DNA of 64,000 nt from Paracyclopina nana (taxonomy: Eukaryota; Arthropoda; Copepoda; Cyclopoida; Cyclopettidae): positions 4,836,001 through 4,900,000 of the forward strand of contig JAGUCH010000005.1 in the NCBI GenBank assembly GCA_019096065.1, read 5' to 3'. Both the position numbers and the translations under genes were made by a program. The notes under the pieces were generated by a model that saw nothing but the letters and a program-made list of their open reading frames with translations, was not told where the DNA came from and did no database searches. Below are positions 36,824-50,334 of the stretch, piece after piece (position 1 is the first letter of the stretch; each line of letters opens with the position of its first letter).

Positions 36824-39800
36824 ATGTCATTCCAACAAACAAATAAGCCCTTCGGCTACAGCAGCCCAAGGACCCCAGTAGCAATGGGCTACTATGGGGA
36901 CAATTTCGACCATGTAAGCAGGCCACGAGCACCTGTCATCGAGACCAAATATGTGCTGAAGAAAAATGGGCCCATGGGCACCACAAGTCAAGCCAGTGCA
37001 GCCGCGTCATTCTTCGCCAAGGCCCACCAAAGGCTGCAAATGAACATCACGAACGAGGCTGGTGGCCATGGGGCCTTTGGCAATAACAATGGAGATGAGG
37101 AAGAAGATGAACGCCAGTCATTTCCTACCAATTTTAGGGCAATTGTGCACCGTTCGCCACCCCAGGTGCCAAGCAGTCTACTGAAAAAATTGGAGCTTTC
37201 ACCTTCTGCTGCTGATCAAGTGGGCAAGATCAGGGTTCTTTTGAGGGTGGCGAAAAGCTCTTCATTGCTCAGCTCCCCTGATGGTGACGTTCTGGGCAAC
37301 CAGATCTTCCAAATGGACAGAAGGAGAAGGCAGCTCACCATTTACGACCCCACAATGAGCAGAGTGTCCTCCATTGATCTCGAGGAAAGGAAGGTGGGCG
37401 TGGCAGCCCCCAAAATGTTTGCATTTGACAACGTCTTCACTGACCAGGATCCCCAAGAAGATATAGCAAATAGTGCACTGACTGATGTCATAGCATCTGT
37501 CGTCAATGGCAATGACGGTTGCCTGTTTTGTTTTGGACATGCTAACCTGGGTAAAAGCAGGTCTATGCTGGGATCAGACGAGAGCTCAAAATCCATGGGG
37601 ATCATCCCTATTGCCATAGCCTGGCTCTACCGGGCTATCAAGGAAAGAAAAACAAGGTAATTTAGAGTGAAGCACGTTGTCCGCACCAGCATCCATATAA
37701 CTCTTAAATTTCTTGCAGAAGTGGAGCAAGATTTTCAGTCAGGGTGTCAGCCCTGGAAGTGACCAGCCAAAGAGAAAATCTGAGGGATTTGCTCGAGCCC
37801 TACAACTCAGATAATGATCAAAGTCCAGGCATGTACTTGCGAAATCTGCCTGTCAACAGGCCGGCCAGTGCTACGGGTCAGCCGTCAGCTGCTGACTATC
37901 TGGCCAATCAGAGCGAGCTCAGGGCCTCGTCAGCTGACAAAGCTGCCTTTTACCTAGACGCAGCCCTGGCTGCTCGGTCAGCTGACACTAGAGGGCGTGA
38001 GAGTCACCTATTGTTCACCCTGCATGTGTATCAGTATACAGGTGTGTCAGGGGGAAGGTCAAGGCTGCACTTGCTTGACTTTGGAGGCTGTGAACGCTCC
38101 AAGACCCCTGGGGGTGGGATTACCCTATCCGGCCTTGGAAATGTGATCCTGGGCATTTTCAATGGTCAGAAGCACCTGCCGCACAGGGACAGCAAAGTGA
38201 CCCAGTTGCTTAGGGAGTGTCTCGGATCACTGACCTGTCAGGCCACCATGCTGGCGCACGTGTCACCCGAACCTAGTCGCTACTCAGAGACTTTGCACAC
38301 AGTGCAACTCGCCTCTCGACTCCACAGGCTGAGGAGGAAGAGGCTGAAATCTTCTTCATCCAGGATCAAGTCATCAAGTGGGTCAAGGTCTGGATCAGGC
38401 AGCTCGTCAGGCTTGACCACTTCCACAAATGCATCCTCCTCAGAGTTCTCTTGTGACACTGTGGTCTACAGGGGCCACTCTGATGGTAGTGGAACTGACA
38501 GTGAACATCCTCCAGGACTGATGCTGTTGCGAACAAGTCGTAATGGATCACTGGACGAAATTCCAAGGCCAGCTAGCGGAAATGGCCATAGGAGGAAGAA
38601 GATCTTGACAAATGGGGCAATTTCTCCGCGGCAATGTCTCTCCCCGTTGCCATACATTTCGCGAACAGCTCATCACGGCTTGGCCAGTCCTATGCCAGGA
38701 TCTTCCCTGTCAGGCTCCTGTTTGCCAGCAATCCCAGAGGTCGTACATTCAAGCAAAATGCCGCTCAGTGGGCTTGTCCCCGCTCAATCTAGTCACCGTC
38801 TTCGCATGCAGCAGCAGCAATTTTGCAATCAAGAAAGTCCCAGAAGACCACTGCTGCACTACCAAGCACCAGCACCTTCTTCAGAAATGTGGTTAGACCA
38901 GCAGCAGCCAAATTGTGTTCCTCAACAGCAGCAGCAGCAGCAAATGATTCAGCAGCGAAAAGTCAACTATGGCTACATGGACATGCACAAGGCCAGCATG
39001 ATCAATAATTGGGTGGAGACTCAGTCCGTCAGTGGAGAGTCTGTTTTTCTCACCCAATTCAAGCAGGTGGAGAGTGATGAGAATGTCAACAGCGTGGAGC
39101 AGCAGCATAAAGTGATTGTTCATCATGAGGAGCAGCCTCAAATTGCAAAAGCTGCCAAGCCCAAGCCTCCCCCACCACCTCCCAGGAGAACACCCCCCAG
39201 AGAAACTTCACTTGTCTTCAACATTCCAGAGACGATTCCTATGATAGATGAAATCATCGAGGTAAAGGAGGAAATGACCAATGCTGTTCCCACGTCGGCT
39301 GAAATGTCTTGTCAGGTTGATGAGCAGGATCTCAGAGACGAAGACGACGAGGAAGAATGCTGCAACGTCCCTGCTCCACATCCACTACGAATTTTAAGTG
39401 AGGAAAATTTGACCATTGTGTCCAGCTTTGCAGGCAGCCTTAATGAGCTTCCTAATGACGAGGACGAGCTGCGAGACGACATTGTCGATCCGAGCAAATT
39501 GTCCTTTTTCAAGGTCCCTGATTTGAGTCACATCGGTGACCAAACGGACAGGATCATGCAGACCTTCAGGGAGCTCGAGGAAATGCACAATTGCAAAAAT
39601 AACAATGAAACGAGCCGAGAGTTCAAACAGGCTGAGGAGGAAGGCAATAATGATGTCTTGGACACGAAACCCAAGATGACCGAGCTCATTACCCCACAGA
39701 AGCAATTCTTGCTACTTTCCCAGAGTCTGAGGCATCCTGATGGCTCATCCAATCCTGAGCTGAATTTCATGATGACTGAGAAAATTCCCCAGAGGTCACC

Positions 39801-40605
39801 GGGCAATGGGAGGTCAAGCTCTGATTTGGAAGATGACGCCGCCATCAAGAAAGTTGACAATGCTGCTGCTGTCACGAGTCCAAGTGGGAACAACAACAGT
39901 ATTCAGATGATAAATGAGCAGCAGCAGCCGTCAAAAATAATAGTGGAGCAGCATCAAGAAAAGGCCAAAGCCAGCAGCAAATTTGGGTTCAAATTTTTCA
40001 AGCTCTTTGGCTCGAGTAGGCTGAAAAAGGGCAGCAGTAATATTGAGACCACTGGAGAGCCAAGCACCAGAAGAGCCAAAAGTTGTGACCGAAAATTGGA
40101 TGTGTATCGTCCACAGCTCTCGAATGTGAGATCAGTTTCCTCGAGTCCCTTGACCAAGAAAAACGAGCTGATTAGTAGTAATAATGAACTAGCTATAGAA
40201 GACCCTTCAATGCTCAGTATTTCAACTGAATGGGAGTTTGAGCCGCAAGAAGACGAGGATAATGGCAATTGCGACTTGCCTCCCTCCGTGTTCAATCACC
40301 TTTTGGTCCATTCCAAGCTGAACAACAAGGACAGAAAGAGTTCTGGCTATGACAGCCTCGGTGGCGACGAGAGCAGCAGCCTCGATTCCAACGAGTCCAA
40401 GCCTCACTTGAACATCAAACTCAGCCGTGAGATGAACAATAGCTTGGCCAAGTCATTTTTCGCCAAAAGACCAGCCATTATTCACCCGGAAATCCAGCCC
40501 CAGTATTCAATGCCTAATGACTTTTATGGGCACGTGAACATTATGCAGTATGACGAAGTCGACATTTTGCGCATGGAGCAGCGAAGAAATAGCATTAAGA
40601 AATAA
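36824..40605 (+). CDS. KIF26: KIF26/VAB-8-type non-canonical kinesin
   Basis: Two exons, 36824-37656 and 37719-40605, joined at phase 2, give 1239 aa. The divergent motor spans about 134-486: [103 protein letters not shown] and [21 protein letters not shown]. All of these fit the KIF26 family. The P-loop equivalent (237-245, FGHANLGKS) departs from GQTGSGKT and switch II is DFGGCER instead of DLAGSER. This fits the known lack of ATPase activity; KIF26 proteins bind microtubules and act in signalling and neurite or cell migration (VAB-8 in worms). After the motor comes a long disordered tail with Gln-rich runs (about 640-680), a proline run ([11 protein letters not shown]), a basic segment and acidic patches. 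An acceptor just upstream of the ATG implies a 5' UTR intron. Confidence 0.93.
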
Positions 40606-40606
40606 A
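40601..40606 (+). terminator. AATAAA overlapping the Kif26 stop codon
   Basis: AATAAA spans the TAA stop (40603-40605). Another AATAAA is present near 40957. Which one is used cannot be told from sequence. Confidence 0.35.
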
Positions 40607-43600
40607 TTGAACCAGTAACCTGCTGCTTAATGATCCTTGTCATTATCAGTGGCAAGATGATGAAGGAGAGCCGTGGTCGGGTGGTCATTATCTTTAGCCA
40701 TGCTTTTGATCCTCCATTAAAGTCCAACTTTATTAGAGCCACTTTCCACGCGTTCCAACACTCCAATTCACAATTTTATCTATGGGCCATTAGCTGTAAA
40801 GCCGCTAATGCTGGGATACGGTGTCAAAAGTCAGATCGTAGATTTTGATGGCAATTTTGTGGTGGTGGTAGCTATACATGGTGCCCTTATAGGCTGGTGG
40901 TCCCTATGTACACTAAATCAAGCAAGATGCAACGAGAATGGTAGCTGGATTGGCGTAATAAATCATAAGGAGGTGCCAAGTGTATCAAAAGGATGAATGT
41001 GAGCTTTGATCACCTTTTAAGAGGAGCGCGCGCGAGCGGCAAAACGCATTCATCTTATGTGCTATAACATATAGTATACTAAGGGAGCCCCCTTAAAGCA
41101 ATCGAGCAGCACTTACGATTTCACTTGACAGTTCTGTAATTGCATTGGCCTTTCTTTCGAGGGAACCTGAGAAAAGAGCGCAACCTTTGTAATTAGGGTC
41201 AGTTTTGTAACCTATTTCACACAGAGGGATTTTCATTTAAACTGCTTTGCTTGCTGCGGCTGAATGAAGGATGGATCATCATCGCGTCATCTTTCCTGTG
41301 GTTGGATCAAGGAAACGGGTCATTGAGCATTTCTCAGCATGTCAAAAAATCCATATTACACTGCTGCTGCTGCTGCAGTTGAGTAGATCTGTCCATGTAA
41401 GATGAATTATTGTTCTGAGTGATCTGGCTGCGTAGGGGGTTGATGATGCTCTTGCCAAATGGATGAAAAGGAATCATTTAGCTTATTTGATCGTCAAGTG
41501 ACCCGTTTGTTTTTAAGCCACTTAGAGTAAGTCTGTGATGGTGACAAATGTAGTACTCATCCAAGTGAGGTCAACCGTGGTACCTTGACACAGGTTCTGC
41601 ATTAATCCCCCACGAAAAATGGTCGGAAATCATTTTTCCTCAGTAAATAGGAAATAATTGGTCAGCTGTCTAAAGAGCTTAATGGCTTTTATTCTACCTA
41701 TATGGAATATAATGAAGCTCTTTTCACGCGCCTTTCCACAGTGAAATATTTCATTGGCAGTCATTAGCCTGTCTGGTTTCCGGTTTTATGGCTCGCAGAG
41801 TTTTTCTCCTTTAGTGCTCGGTGCCAAAGACTATTTTATGGTTTACGAGCTAAGCTGATCATCTGAGAGACGCGATGAAGCCTTCACAGACCTCGGGGGT
41901 AAATGTGTAGCTTTTTGAGAACCCCGCAAAGGAAGCGAGGCGAGAAAAAGTCGTGAATGTCAACCCAACTTTTGACGTAGAGCCGCCATAAAGATAGCGA
42001 CAGACTAGTCTTCTCATGCTGAGACATTTCAGCTAGAAATGATCTTGTAGCGCAGGGTGAATGGTCTGTAGAGCTGCTAAAGCCATTTTTACAATCTCAT
42101 ATGCCGATGACAGTAAGGCCACAAGCTGAGAAAATATGTTACACCCGGGCCCTGCTCATATGTTAAAGTTGCGACATAATTGATATGGTTCCAATTATTT
42201 TTCACTTACCAAAATGATGGCGCTGTTATCATGTAATAAAGTGCTACCAGATGTGCCCACTAAAAGTGAGTTTATGGTAGTTTTTTTGTAATTTTGTTCA
42301 TAGCTATATGGGTAAAAAACCTAATTGTATCGAGTATCTTGTTTTTAAAACGCTATGAATTAAGTCTACAGATGAGGAGGCTCTTGTTAACTTACTTAAG
42401 CAATTTCGTACAAAATGGCCAATAGTGTGCGCAGGTGTCATTAGGGTCATTTCACCTTTGTCATTTTGGGACAAAATAGCTCAAGTTGGCGAGAGGAGTA
42501 GAGCAAGTTATATTAAAAGTGCACGCGAGTGACCCTAATTGAAAAAGTAGTAACTTCACTCAACTTTGGAATGTAACTCTGAAAGTAAATTCCTGCTTAC
42601 AAACTCTTCCTCTCTAACAAGTTGTACGAAGGCTGAACACACATCTACGGTTGGCTTGACACAGGCAAGAAAGCTTGAAGCCTTGGTACTCTGAAGCTGC
42701 AAGATTGATTGGGAAAAGTGACAATAATTGGGCTTAAGGGACAATTAGCGAGGAAACTCGATCTGCTGCTCGCGACGGTTTGAAAACTTTGTGCCACTCT
42801 TGTGCTATACCGAGTATAGTACAAATCTTGCATCTGCCTGTGGCGAATATTTGAGAGTTATAGTAGACTCAAGTGTGTCCTGAATAGGTTTTGTTATATG
42901 GGCTATACACAGATGCAGCTGTGAGTTCATATTTCACTATATCCTTAAAAAGAAGAGAGTAGGTTTTCGTGAAGAATGAAAACTTTGTGTGAGCTAGCTG
43001 CATATGCTACTCTCTCTATATATTTGCAGTTTAGCACGTGCAGTGTAACAACTGCTGTTATCAAATGGCAGAATCTTTGCTTATATTCTTTTTCCCCCCT
43101 TTCTTCTTTGAAATATGAGGCTTTTTGACTCATTTCTCAAGAAAGTTGTGCATACCTCAAAAAGATTTCATTTTTAGATTACAAACAATAAGCTGTCACG
43201 GATGGGTGGGATTTTCTTCCGCTAAAAAAGCCACGAGTAGTTTGCTGACTCTTGAAGTTGAAAAAAGGGTCTTTCTGCTTCATTGCTCCAACTCGTCATT
43301 TTCATTCTTGTTGGCAAAAAGCAATAATTTCCGAGAAAATCAATTACGGAAATCCCCCAACTAGTCACCCTTCTACGGGTCACTGCAATATGAGGAATTT
43401 CAAAATGTTGGCTCAAAATTCGACTTCTAAATGCTTGCCAATTGTGACAGTTGCTAATGGATTTCTTTTATTGACAGGAGTCAATTATTCTTGAATTCCT
43501 GCATTATTTTCCGTGAAATTGGTCAGAGTGCATTTGTGTGACTACCTCAAGCTGAGCTGCTGGGGTCACTCTGGAGCTGAGCAGATGTCAGTATTTTTAA

Positions 43601-46600
43601 TGGCGGCTGACCAACTGAGCACAAAAAGAATTTGTACAAATCGTAGGCTAAATCTTGTTAGGAGTTTGGCCAGGACTCGCAAAGCCACGCTCGCGGTACT
43701 TTGGGATGCTTTTAGAGATTGAATTAGTGATGCACAAATACATTGTAAGTGAAGCTTAATGTTCCCAACATATGTGTTTCGCCCATTACTATATATACGT
43801 GCCTCCTTCCGAAAATTGCAGCTAAAGTCGTCGTATGTTCGCGCCCGCGGATACGAAATTATCCTCTAACCATTTGTGTAAATTATGTTGTTTTTCATTA
43901 GATTAGGGATAAGGTCTGAATGCTGCTGGTGGCCACAGATGGTGCTGTAAGTAGGATCATTTAGGTATTATCGAGAACCAAAAACTCATTATTTCCACTG
44001 TGCTCTGATATGAAACCAAGTAGAGCGAAATTGCGATAATGGACGCGTGTGCAGATGCAGTGGCCGGCTTCATATATGCTAATCCAAGCGGCGCCAACAG
44101 CAGCCTTGTATTGTTAGCACCTGTCAAAAAAATGAGGGTGGACACGCCCCTAAAACTTTTTTCAACACTTAGGGAAATCAGTGATTTTCGTGTGCAAATG
44201 ATGTAACAATGGCGTCGCGCTTGTTGAAATACGACTGCTAGCTGTACAAATATTCCTTTGCTGTTCGTACGTATATTATATTTGCTATACATGTTCTTCA
44301 ATTTGCGACGACGTTCGATTTGCTTGATTTATTACCATATGATGTGCACGTATAAAAACGCGTTTTTTGGGATAGATGTTTGCAAGGAGCCCTCTTCGGT
44401 CATAAGAAGATAATCAGCAAATTCGTAACGCTACTCAAGAGTCCACTTTACCAGAATATACTATAGATGATAAGGCCCGAGTCGGGGCACTTTTTATCGC
44501 ATCCAATAGATAAAGTTAGTGAGGCGTGCATAAATAGCAAAACCACTGATATCCATTATACCAAGAATGCGGCTTTTGCCACTTTCAAACAAAGAACGGT
44601 TCGAGGAGAAGTGGCCAAAAATGGCAAGCGTTTTTATTGCATTGTGGTTTGAATTTGCCTTATATGGACTCGATCGGTGCTAGCCACAAAAAAGAAGAAG
44701 AAGACAATGGGCGATTCTTTTGGCAATATGAGTTAATTCAGCCGGAAAGGATTTGGAATGCAGCTCCCCCATTTGGGACTTGGCTTGAAAAAAAGACACC
44801 AAAATAATGGCCAACAAACATGGAACCCATAATTTTGGAGGCTTACTATTGTAAGCGTATAAAAAGCTTTTCATTTAGGTCTCTGTTTCTCACAATTAAA
44901 TGTGGGGAGCGAGAGAGAGAGAGAGAGAGCAAAAAAGCAGCAACCGAAAACACGCAAATGGGTGGTGATTCTCATGTGCAGCCGTAGTAGTCTTTTAACC
45001 CTTTTGATTATTGACCCCTTGACTGTTTTCATGCGAAACAATCCAGACTCGCGCGCATTCCTTCTGCAAGTTTTGCTTGCTCAAGCAGTCCAATTTCATT
45101 AGCAAACAATTTAAAGTGCTCAAATGCAAATAAAACCACGTGGTCAATTTTCCCTCTCCAGTTTCAAAAAAGTCAACAGGTGAAAAAGCCATTAAAGCGC
45201 GACCAATGCATTTACTCCAAGGGGTTTGTAATAGAGCAGTGGTTAAGTCATTAAAAAAAAGATTGAGCCATAAATCTGGCGCAATGTGTGCAAAATGAAA
45301 AATCACACCAAAATTGGTACGGGAAAATAACAGCAGCACAGAGTAGCAAAAATGAGCTGAAAAACAACAACATGTCCAAGATCATTACTCTGGCTGCTCT
45401 CGTGCTGTGTTGGCATCTATGAAATGGTTACTCGTAAATATCTCTGCACCATCGCGAATGATAATGACCCTGGATCCCTGTCTGTACCAAGGAGGGATTG
45501 GAGAGGCTGCCAGCCCCTTTTCTCTCAAGAAAGCAGGGATCGGAATGATCATAAAACAGATGAGTCATCCTCGCGCACTGGTATAGTTCACTTCTTCTTC
45601 CATGCATCCATTGTTGCTCAATATCAGCCAACGTGAGAGGACCCCAATATGAGATAAGTGGAAACTCGCACAACCGAGCGTGAAACAAAAAGTTTTATCT
45701 AAATAGTTCAAGGTTTTGATGATGCCCATTTTCGTCCTCCTAATTGGCTGAGTGTGTGTGCTGAAATGCTCTTGATAAGGGATAATGATTATGCATGGGT
45801 GGGCTGATTTGACGAGACACCGCGAGCATTTTTTAGGGTGGCTACTTTAGCTTTTCATATGCTCAAATGATTAGGAATTTTTTCATATTCTTCAGAGAGA
45901 AACAGTTCTGATGCAGCAGACGATTCAGTGGCCGTGAATTATGGCCTTACGTCAAACCAATAGAAAGAGGGAGCAAGAGATCCCCATGAGCAGCTACTAT
46001 TATATTGCTATAGTGGTGACGCACCCAATTTTTTCATGAAAGTCCAATCTCTATTTAATATTGCTCTGGAGACCTGGCAAACTGGTACACCAACTCCCTC
46101 AAAAAGTGGTGTTGTGAAAGAAAACAATATTTCATTCATGGTGTACTATATGGGAAACTTTCGAGGGTCTAAAGTGGCAACATTAGAATTTTAATATCAA
46201 AATGGCTCGACAGCTAGCTTTATTGCGGAACATAAGTACTCATTCAATGCACTTTTGAGAGCATTTGTTCGAATACATTGTAAAAAAATTCGTCCCCTTT
46301 TTTAAGGACCATGTGAGAAATATTTGAATATGCGACATGTCGAAATATAATAGGACTTGGTCTCAAAATAGATATACAATAAGAGGAAAGCCGAATGCAG
46401 TTGAAGTTATTATGCTGATAAGCCAGATTTGTCAAGCTCTCAGTCAAGTTGAACGGCCAAGAATTGAAAATTCATCTCCAGGCCAGGAGCTGACAGACGC
46501 ATACGTGCACACTATTTTGGGAACGGACTTATAGTATATATCGTAGAAGCCGTATATGGCCGTTGAAGCAGCTCCATGCAGCTTTCTGCCCAGAAACGAC

Positions 46601-49600
46601 TTATTTAATGTAAATAATCTCAAGCTATTTCGGGGGCAGTAAAATCCGCCATTTGCCAGAATAAAAGGTACTTCTTCATCCCCAAGCCAAGCTAAGTGAG
46701 TCGCCCCTTGAGAGAGTAGCCATTTTTGGAATAATTTAGTGAAATTGAATAAGAGTTGGTGTCAAACAGCGTGAGGTATTTTTGTAAACTAAGAACAGCA
46801 GTAGCTACTTGCGTTGCGCGAGATAATTATGGAGCATGGGAAAAGGGCTAATTATAACAAACAACGAACATAAATTACGACGTTTCTCCAATTATTGCCC
46901 ACTTTGTGAAGAAGATGGCTTCATTTGATATATCTTTATTTATTGTTATCGTGATTCAAGCAATTATAGCGCATGGATGGAAGGGGCGTGTTCAAAAAAC
47001 GTCATCAGGGTTGCCAAACGACAAAGTCGATTTATATGCACGCTAATAACGTTATGGGCGGGTCATACTTGTCACTCATAAATGCTCTGGATAAAATGAA
47101 TTCAACTTGTAACCTAACAAATATGGTGAAACCCTTAAAAATGGCCATATTCTCCATTTCAAAATACTAGCTTATGATTCTTAAAGGTACATATGTACAA
47201 GTCAAATGTGTACATACTAATTGAGCAACATCAGCTTTGAGTAGTTTGTTTGCCAATTTCAGCACATATATGCTGTACTTGCAGCAGTATTTAGCATTGG
47301 CAGGCTTCTGGCAAAGATAAATATTTGCTAAATCTAGACGTAAACCTACTTGTTCGCATCTTCAATTTACAAAGAGATCAGAGAAAAAATGAAGCAAGCC
47401 TGTATAGCACACGATAATATGCCTCAATGGAAAAGTGAAAAATATGGTGGCTAATGGCGTTAAGGATCATGCGAAGCAAATGCAGTGAGGAAAAAAAGGC
47501 TAATTGCCGTACAAGCCATCATTCTTTTTCCTGTAGCTTCTTCGTCTTCAGCTGCCATGTTTAGGGGGAAGAATGCAAAAACGAGTGTCGTCTTTATCGT
47601 TTTGCAACGATTTTCGGAGGAAAGCTCTTTTGCTCAACCCCTACCCTTATTTGCATGTAGGTTTGAGGGTTGCGTGACGCGACTCTGTTTTTTAAACCGT
47701 GAAAAGTTGCGTGGCAATTTGCTGCCACTTGAACAATTGATTCCACGTAATTACATTGGCCCTCAGCTTCTTGCTCCTAGTATAAAGAATAATTGTCCCA
47801 ATTAAACATTGTATTCGTCATGAAAAGCATTCATGAGACGCACGCGCGCGCATAATATTAATTTTGTAATTAGATATCCTGACTTGTGAAGTGTTTTCGT
47901 TTGAATTATTGTGATGCAGCGAGAGCTTTGAAGTGAAACTTTGGAGCTCAGATTTTGAGCTTTTGTTGACCCAGGTGACATTTTTAGCCCTCCTCCACAC
48001 TCAAGTGATGTGACAAGAGCATTAGGGCAGAACATGACCTGGCCGATGATAAAGTAAAATTTCTGCAACAACCGACGACAACAATCTGGGAAAATCCTCC
48101 TCAATTTGACCATGCTACAATCCTACGCACAAAGATATCTTTGTCTACTATCCTTCAGTCGTGATTTCGGTTTAGCATAACCGAGCAACTTCAGCAAGAA
48201 AAGATGATTTTTTCTTAAAGCCCACCACGGTGTATTGTGGAATGCTGTTGAATATAATTGAAAAACTGACACCTTTTCTTGAAGCCCATTTTTGTGGTGG
48301 GTGGAGTCGTTTTTGCTGTAAACTCGCGCACTGATTATTCAGTAAAAGGCTTTTTTCGTGCCTACTCCTCCTTTTTCGAATCGAATGCACACTTTAATGA
48401 TGTAATAAAATAGTTTGCGGGCAAAACCCTATAATCAGCCACAAATCACATTTAAGTTAATTTTGTAAATAATTATAATTTTGCCACTCTGTCACATACG
48501 CGGAACTTTACGTGAAAGCACACGCAACCTTTCACCACAATTCTTTATTTCCATATAATTCCACTTAAATAACGCTGATAACTAAATTGCGCTTCAAAGT
48601 TTGTCAATTGAGCATGTCTAGACTTTTGTGCATACCCTGCGCTTGTACAGCAATTCTCAACTAGTTTATTTGTCAAAGATTAATTTCACAAATTGGAATC
48701 AAGCGGGTGTAGCAATAGATCGAATTGAGCTTGGAACTCTCGCTGTAGCTTGAAAAAGCAACACAAGGACCCTTGTCAAAGTGGGAGTGAACGTCAAACT
48801 CGAAGCTTGAATGAATGCGCTCCCCATCACTTTGATAAACATAGCTGAAAATCAGAGCAGATGGCCCAAATCAATTCTTCTTGAATTGGGGTGTGTCTGT
48901 TATAGTATATAGTATAAATCGTGACTTACCGTCCATGCTCTACCAAATCATGAACTCCCAGCCAAAATCCACCCGCATCAGGAAATAGCCTATAAGCCAC
49001 TTCATACACTTTTTGGGCAATTGTTGCGTTGGCTGGCTCAAAAAGCCTTCCACCCATATCGTTGCAATATTCCATGGACTGAAAAATGGTCTTCCCGTCA
49101 AAGATGTAGGGGAAGTAGAAGCAACTGTTGAAAATCTTGATCCAAGATGGCGGACAAGAGCCTTGAAAATGACAAGCTATCAGGCAGGAAATTCAATATT
49201 TTTTCTTTACCTGGGTCGCACGTGTTGCCCAAAAAGGTGTCGAGTTTTCTCAAAAAGCTGGGATTTTCGACGAAAATGTGCTTGCTCATTTCCACAATGG
49301 CCGCGCTGAGATGGCAATCCGTTTTGGGATTTTTCGCGCCAAATATGGACGGCGGGACAAAGAGCACAACAATAACCTGTTTGTCGGGAGCGACTGCATT
49401 TTTTTAAGGCGAAATATTGCGATAAAGATACCGATAGCGCATTATTACCCAAAAGAAGCTTGTGGCCATGTTGACACAAGTCGAAGGTTTCCACAACACT
49501 AAACGAGGAGTAATTTTTCCATTGATCTGAGCTATATTCTACGCAATTACTGCAGCAGTTGAGAGGCCGAGCTCAACTCTGATTTTTGCTTGACACATGT

Positions 49601-50334
49601 CGCGCTTCATTGTGTGTCTTTTTTGCAGAAAAAAGGTAATTACCTCAGCAAAGAAGAAACTTTTCCCCTTTTTTATAACATGCACATTCCGTGCATGCCA
49701 ACGCATTCTTCAATATAAATTACAAAAGTTGTATTTTCTCGATAGACACCGACCGAAAAAAATTCCCCTTTCAGTTTCAGGAAAGTTGGAAATGCATTGA
49801 AAACATTGCTGCGATGATAGCGAACAATATGCTTGTGTGTGTGTTCAAAGAAGAAGAAAGGAAATCCCCCTCATGAAGCTTCTATAATAGTACGACTTTT
49901 CTTTTAAAGTGTCTTAAACCTACAATTTATGGGGATTTTTTGCTAACAACCCTCCTATATAACCATTCGCTTTTAAAAATCTGGCTCATTCAAAGGTATA
50001 ATCTTTAAAATCTTTTTATTGTCCTTCCAACCCTTTCTTGAACACCATATCTTCAGAATAGGTATAAGGAAGCTAATGGCCATTTTAAGTCGATTAGATT
50101 GTTCATTAGGAGCCGAGAGAGAGAGAGAGCACTTTAAGTCTCCTTTCATTTGCTATCTATTTTTGAGATGTATCGGGTCAGTGAGCATTTGTTTCGTTCT
50201 TATCGTGTTTCGCGTCAGCGCGGTTGCGCTTTCACATTTTGCTTCGAGGGTGCAAGCGCTTCTTCTGCTTCCCCTTTCCTCTGCAGTCCACGCTCAGATT
50301 TTGGAGGACTGACTGGCAATGTGAGCGAGCAGAA
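40607..50334. other. Long non-coding region between Kif26 and MCC paralogue 2
   Basis: Nearly 10 kb without a supported gene. It holds a (GA)n run at 44911-44929 and CTG repeats near 41360. No RNA gene was recognised. Confidence 0.5.
44911..44929. repeat. (GA)n microsatellite
   Basis: About nine GA units in intergenic DNA. Confidence 0.85.

Noticed and set aside
47485-47805. 106-codon plus-strand open frame
   Set aside because: No recognisable domain or flanking splice signals; treated as chance.
50224-50334. Upstream extension of the first exon of MCC paralogue 2
   Set aside because: The open frame before 50335 has no ATG; the ATG at 50335 with a purine at -3 is a better start.
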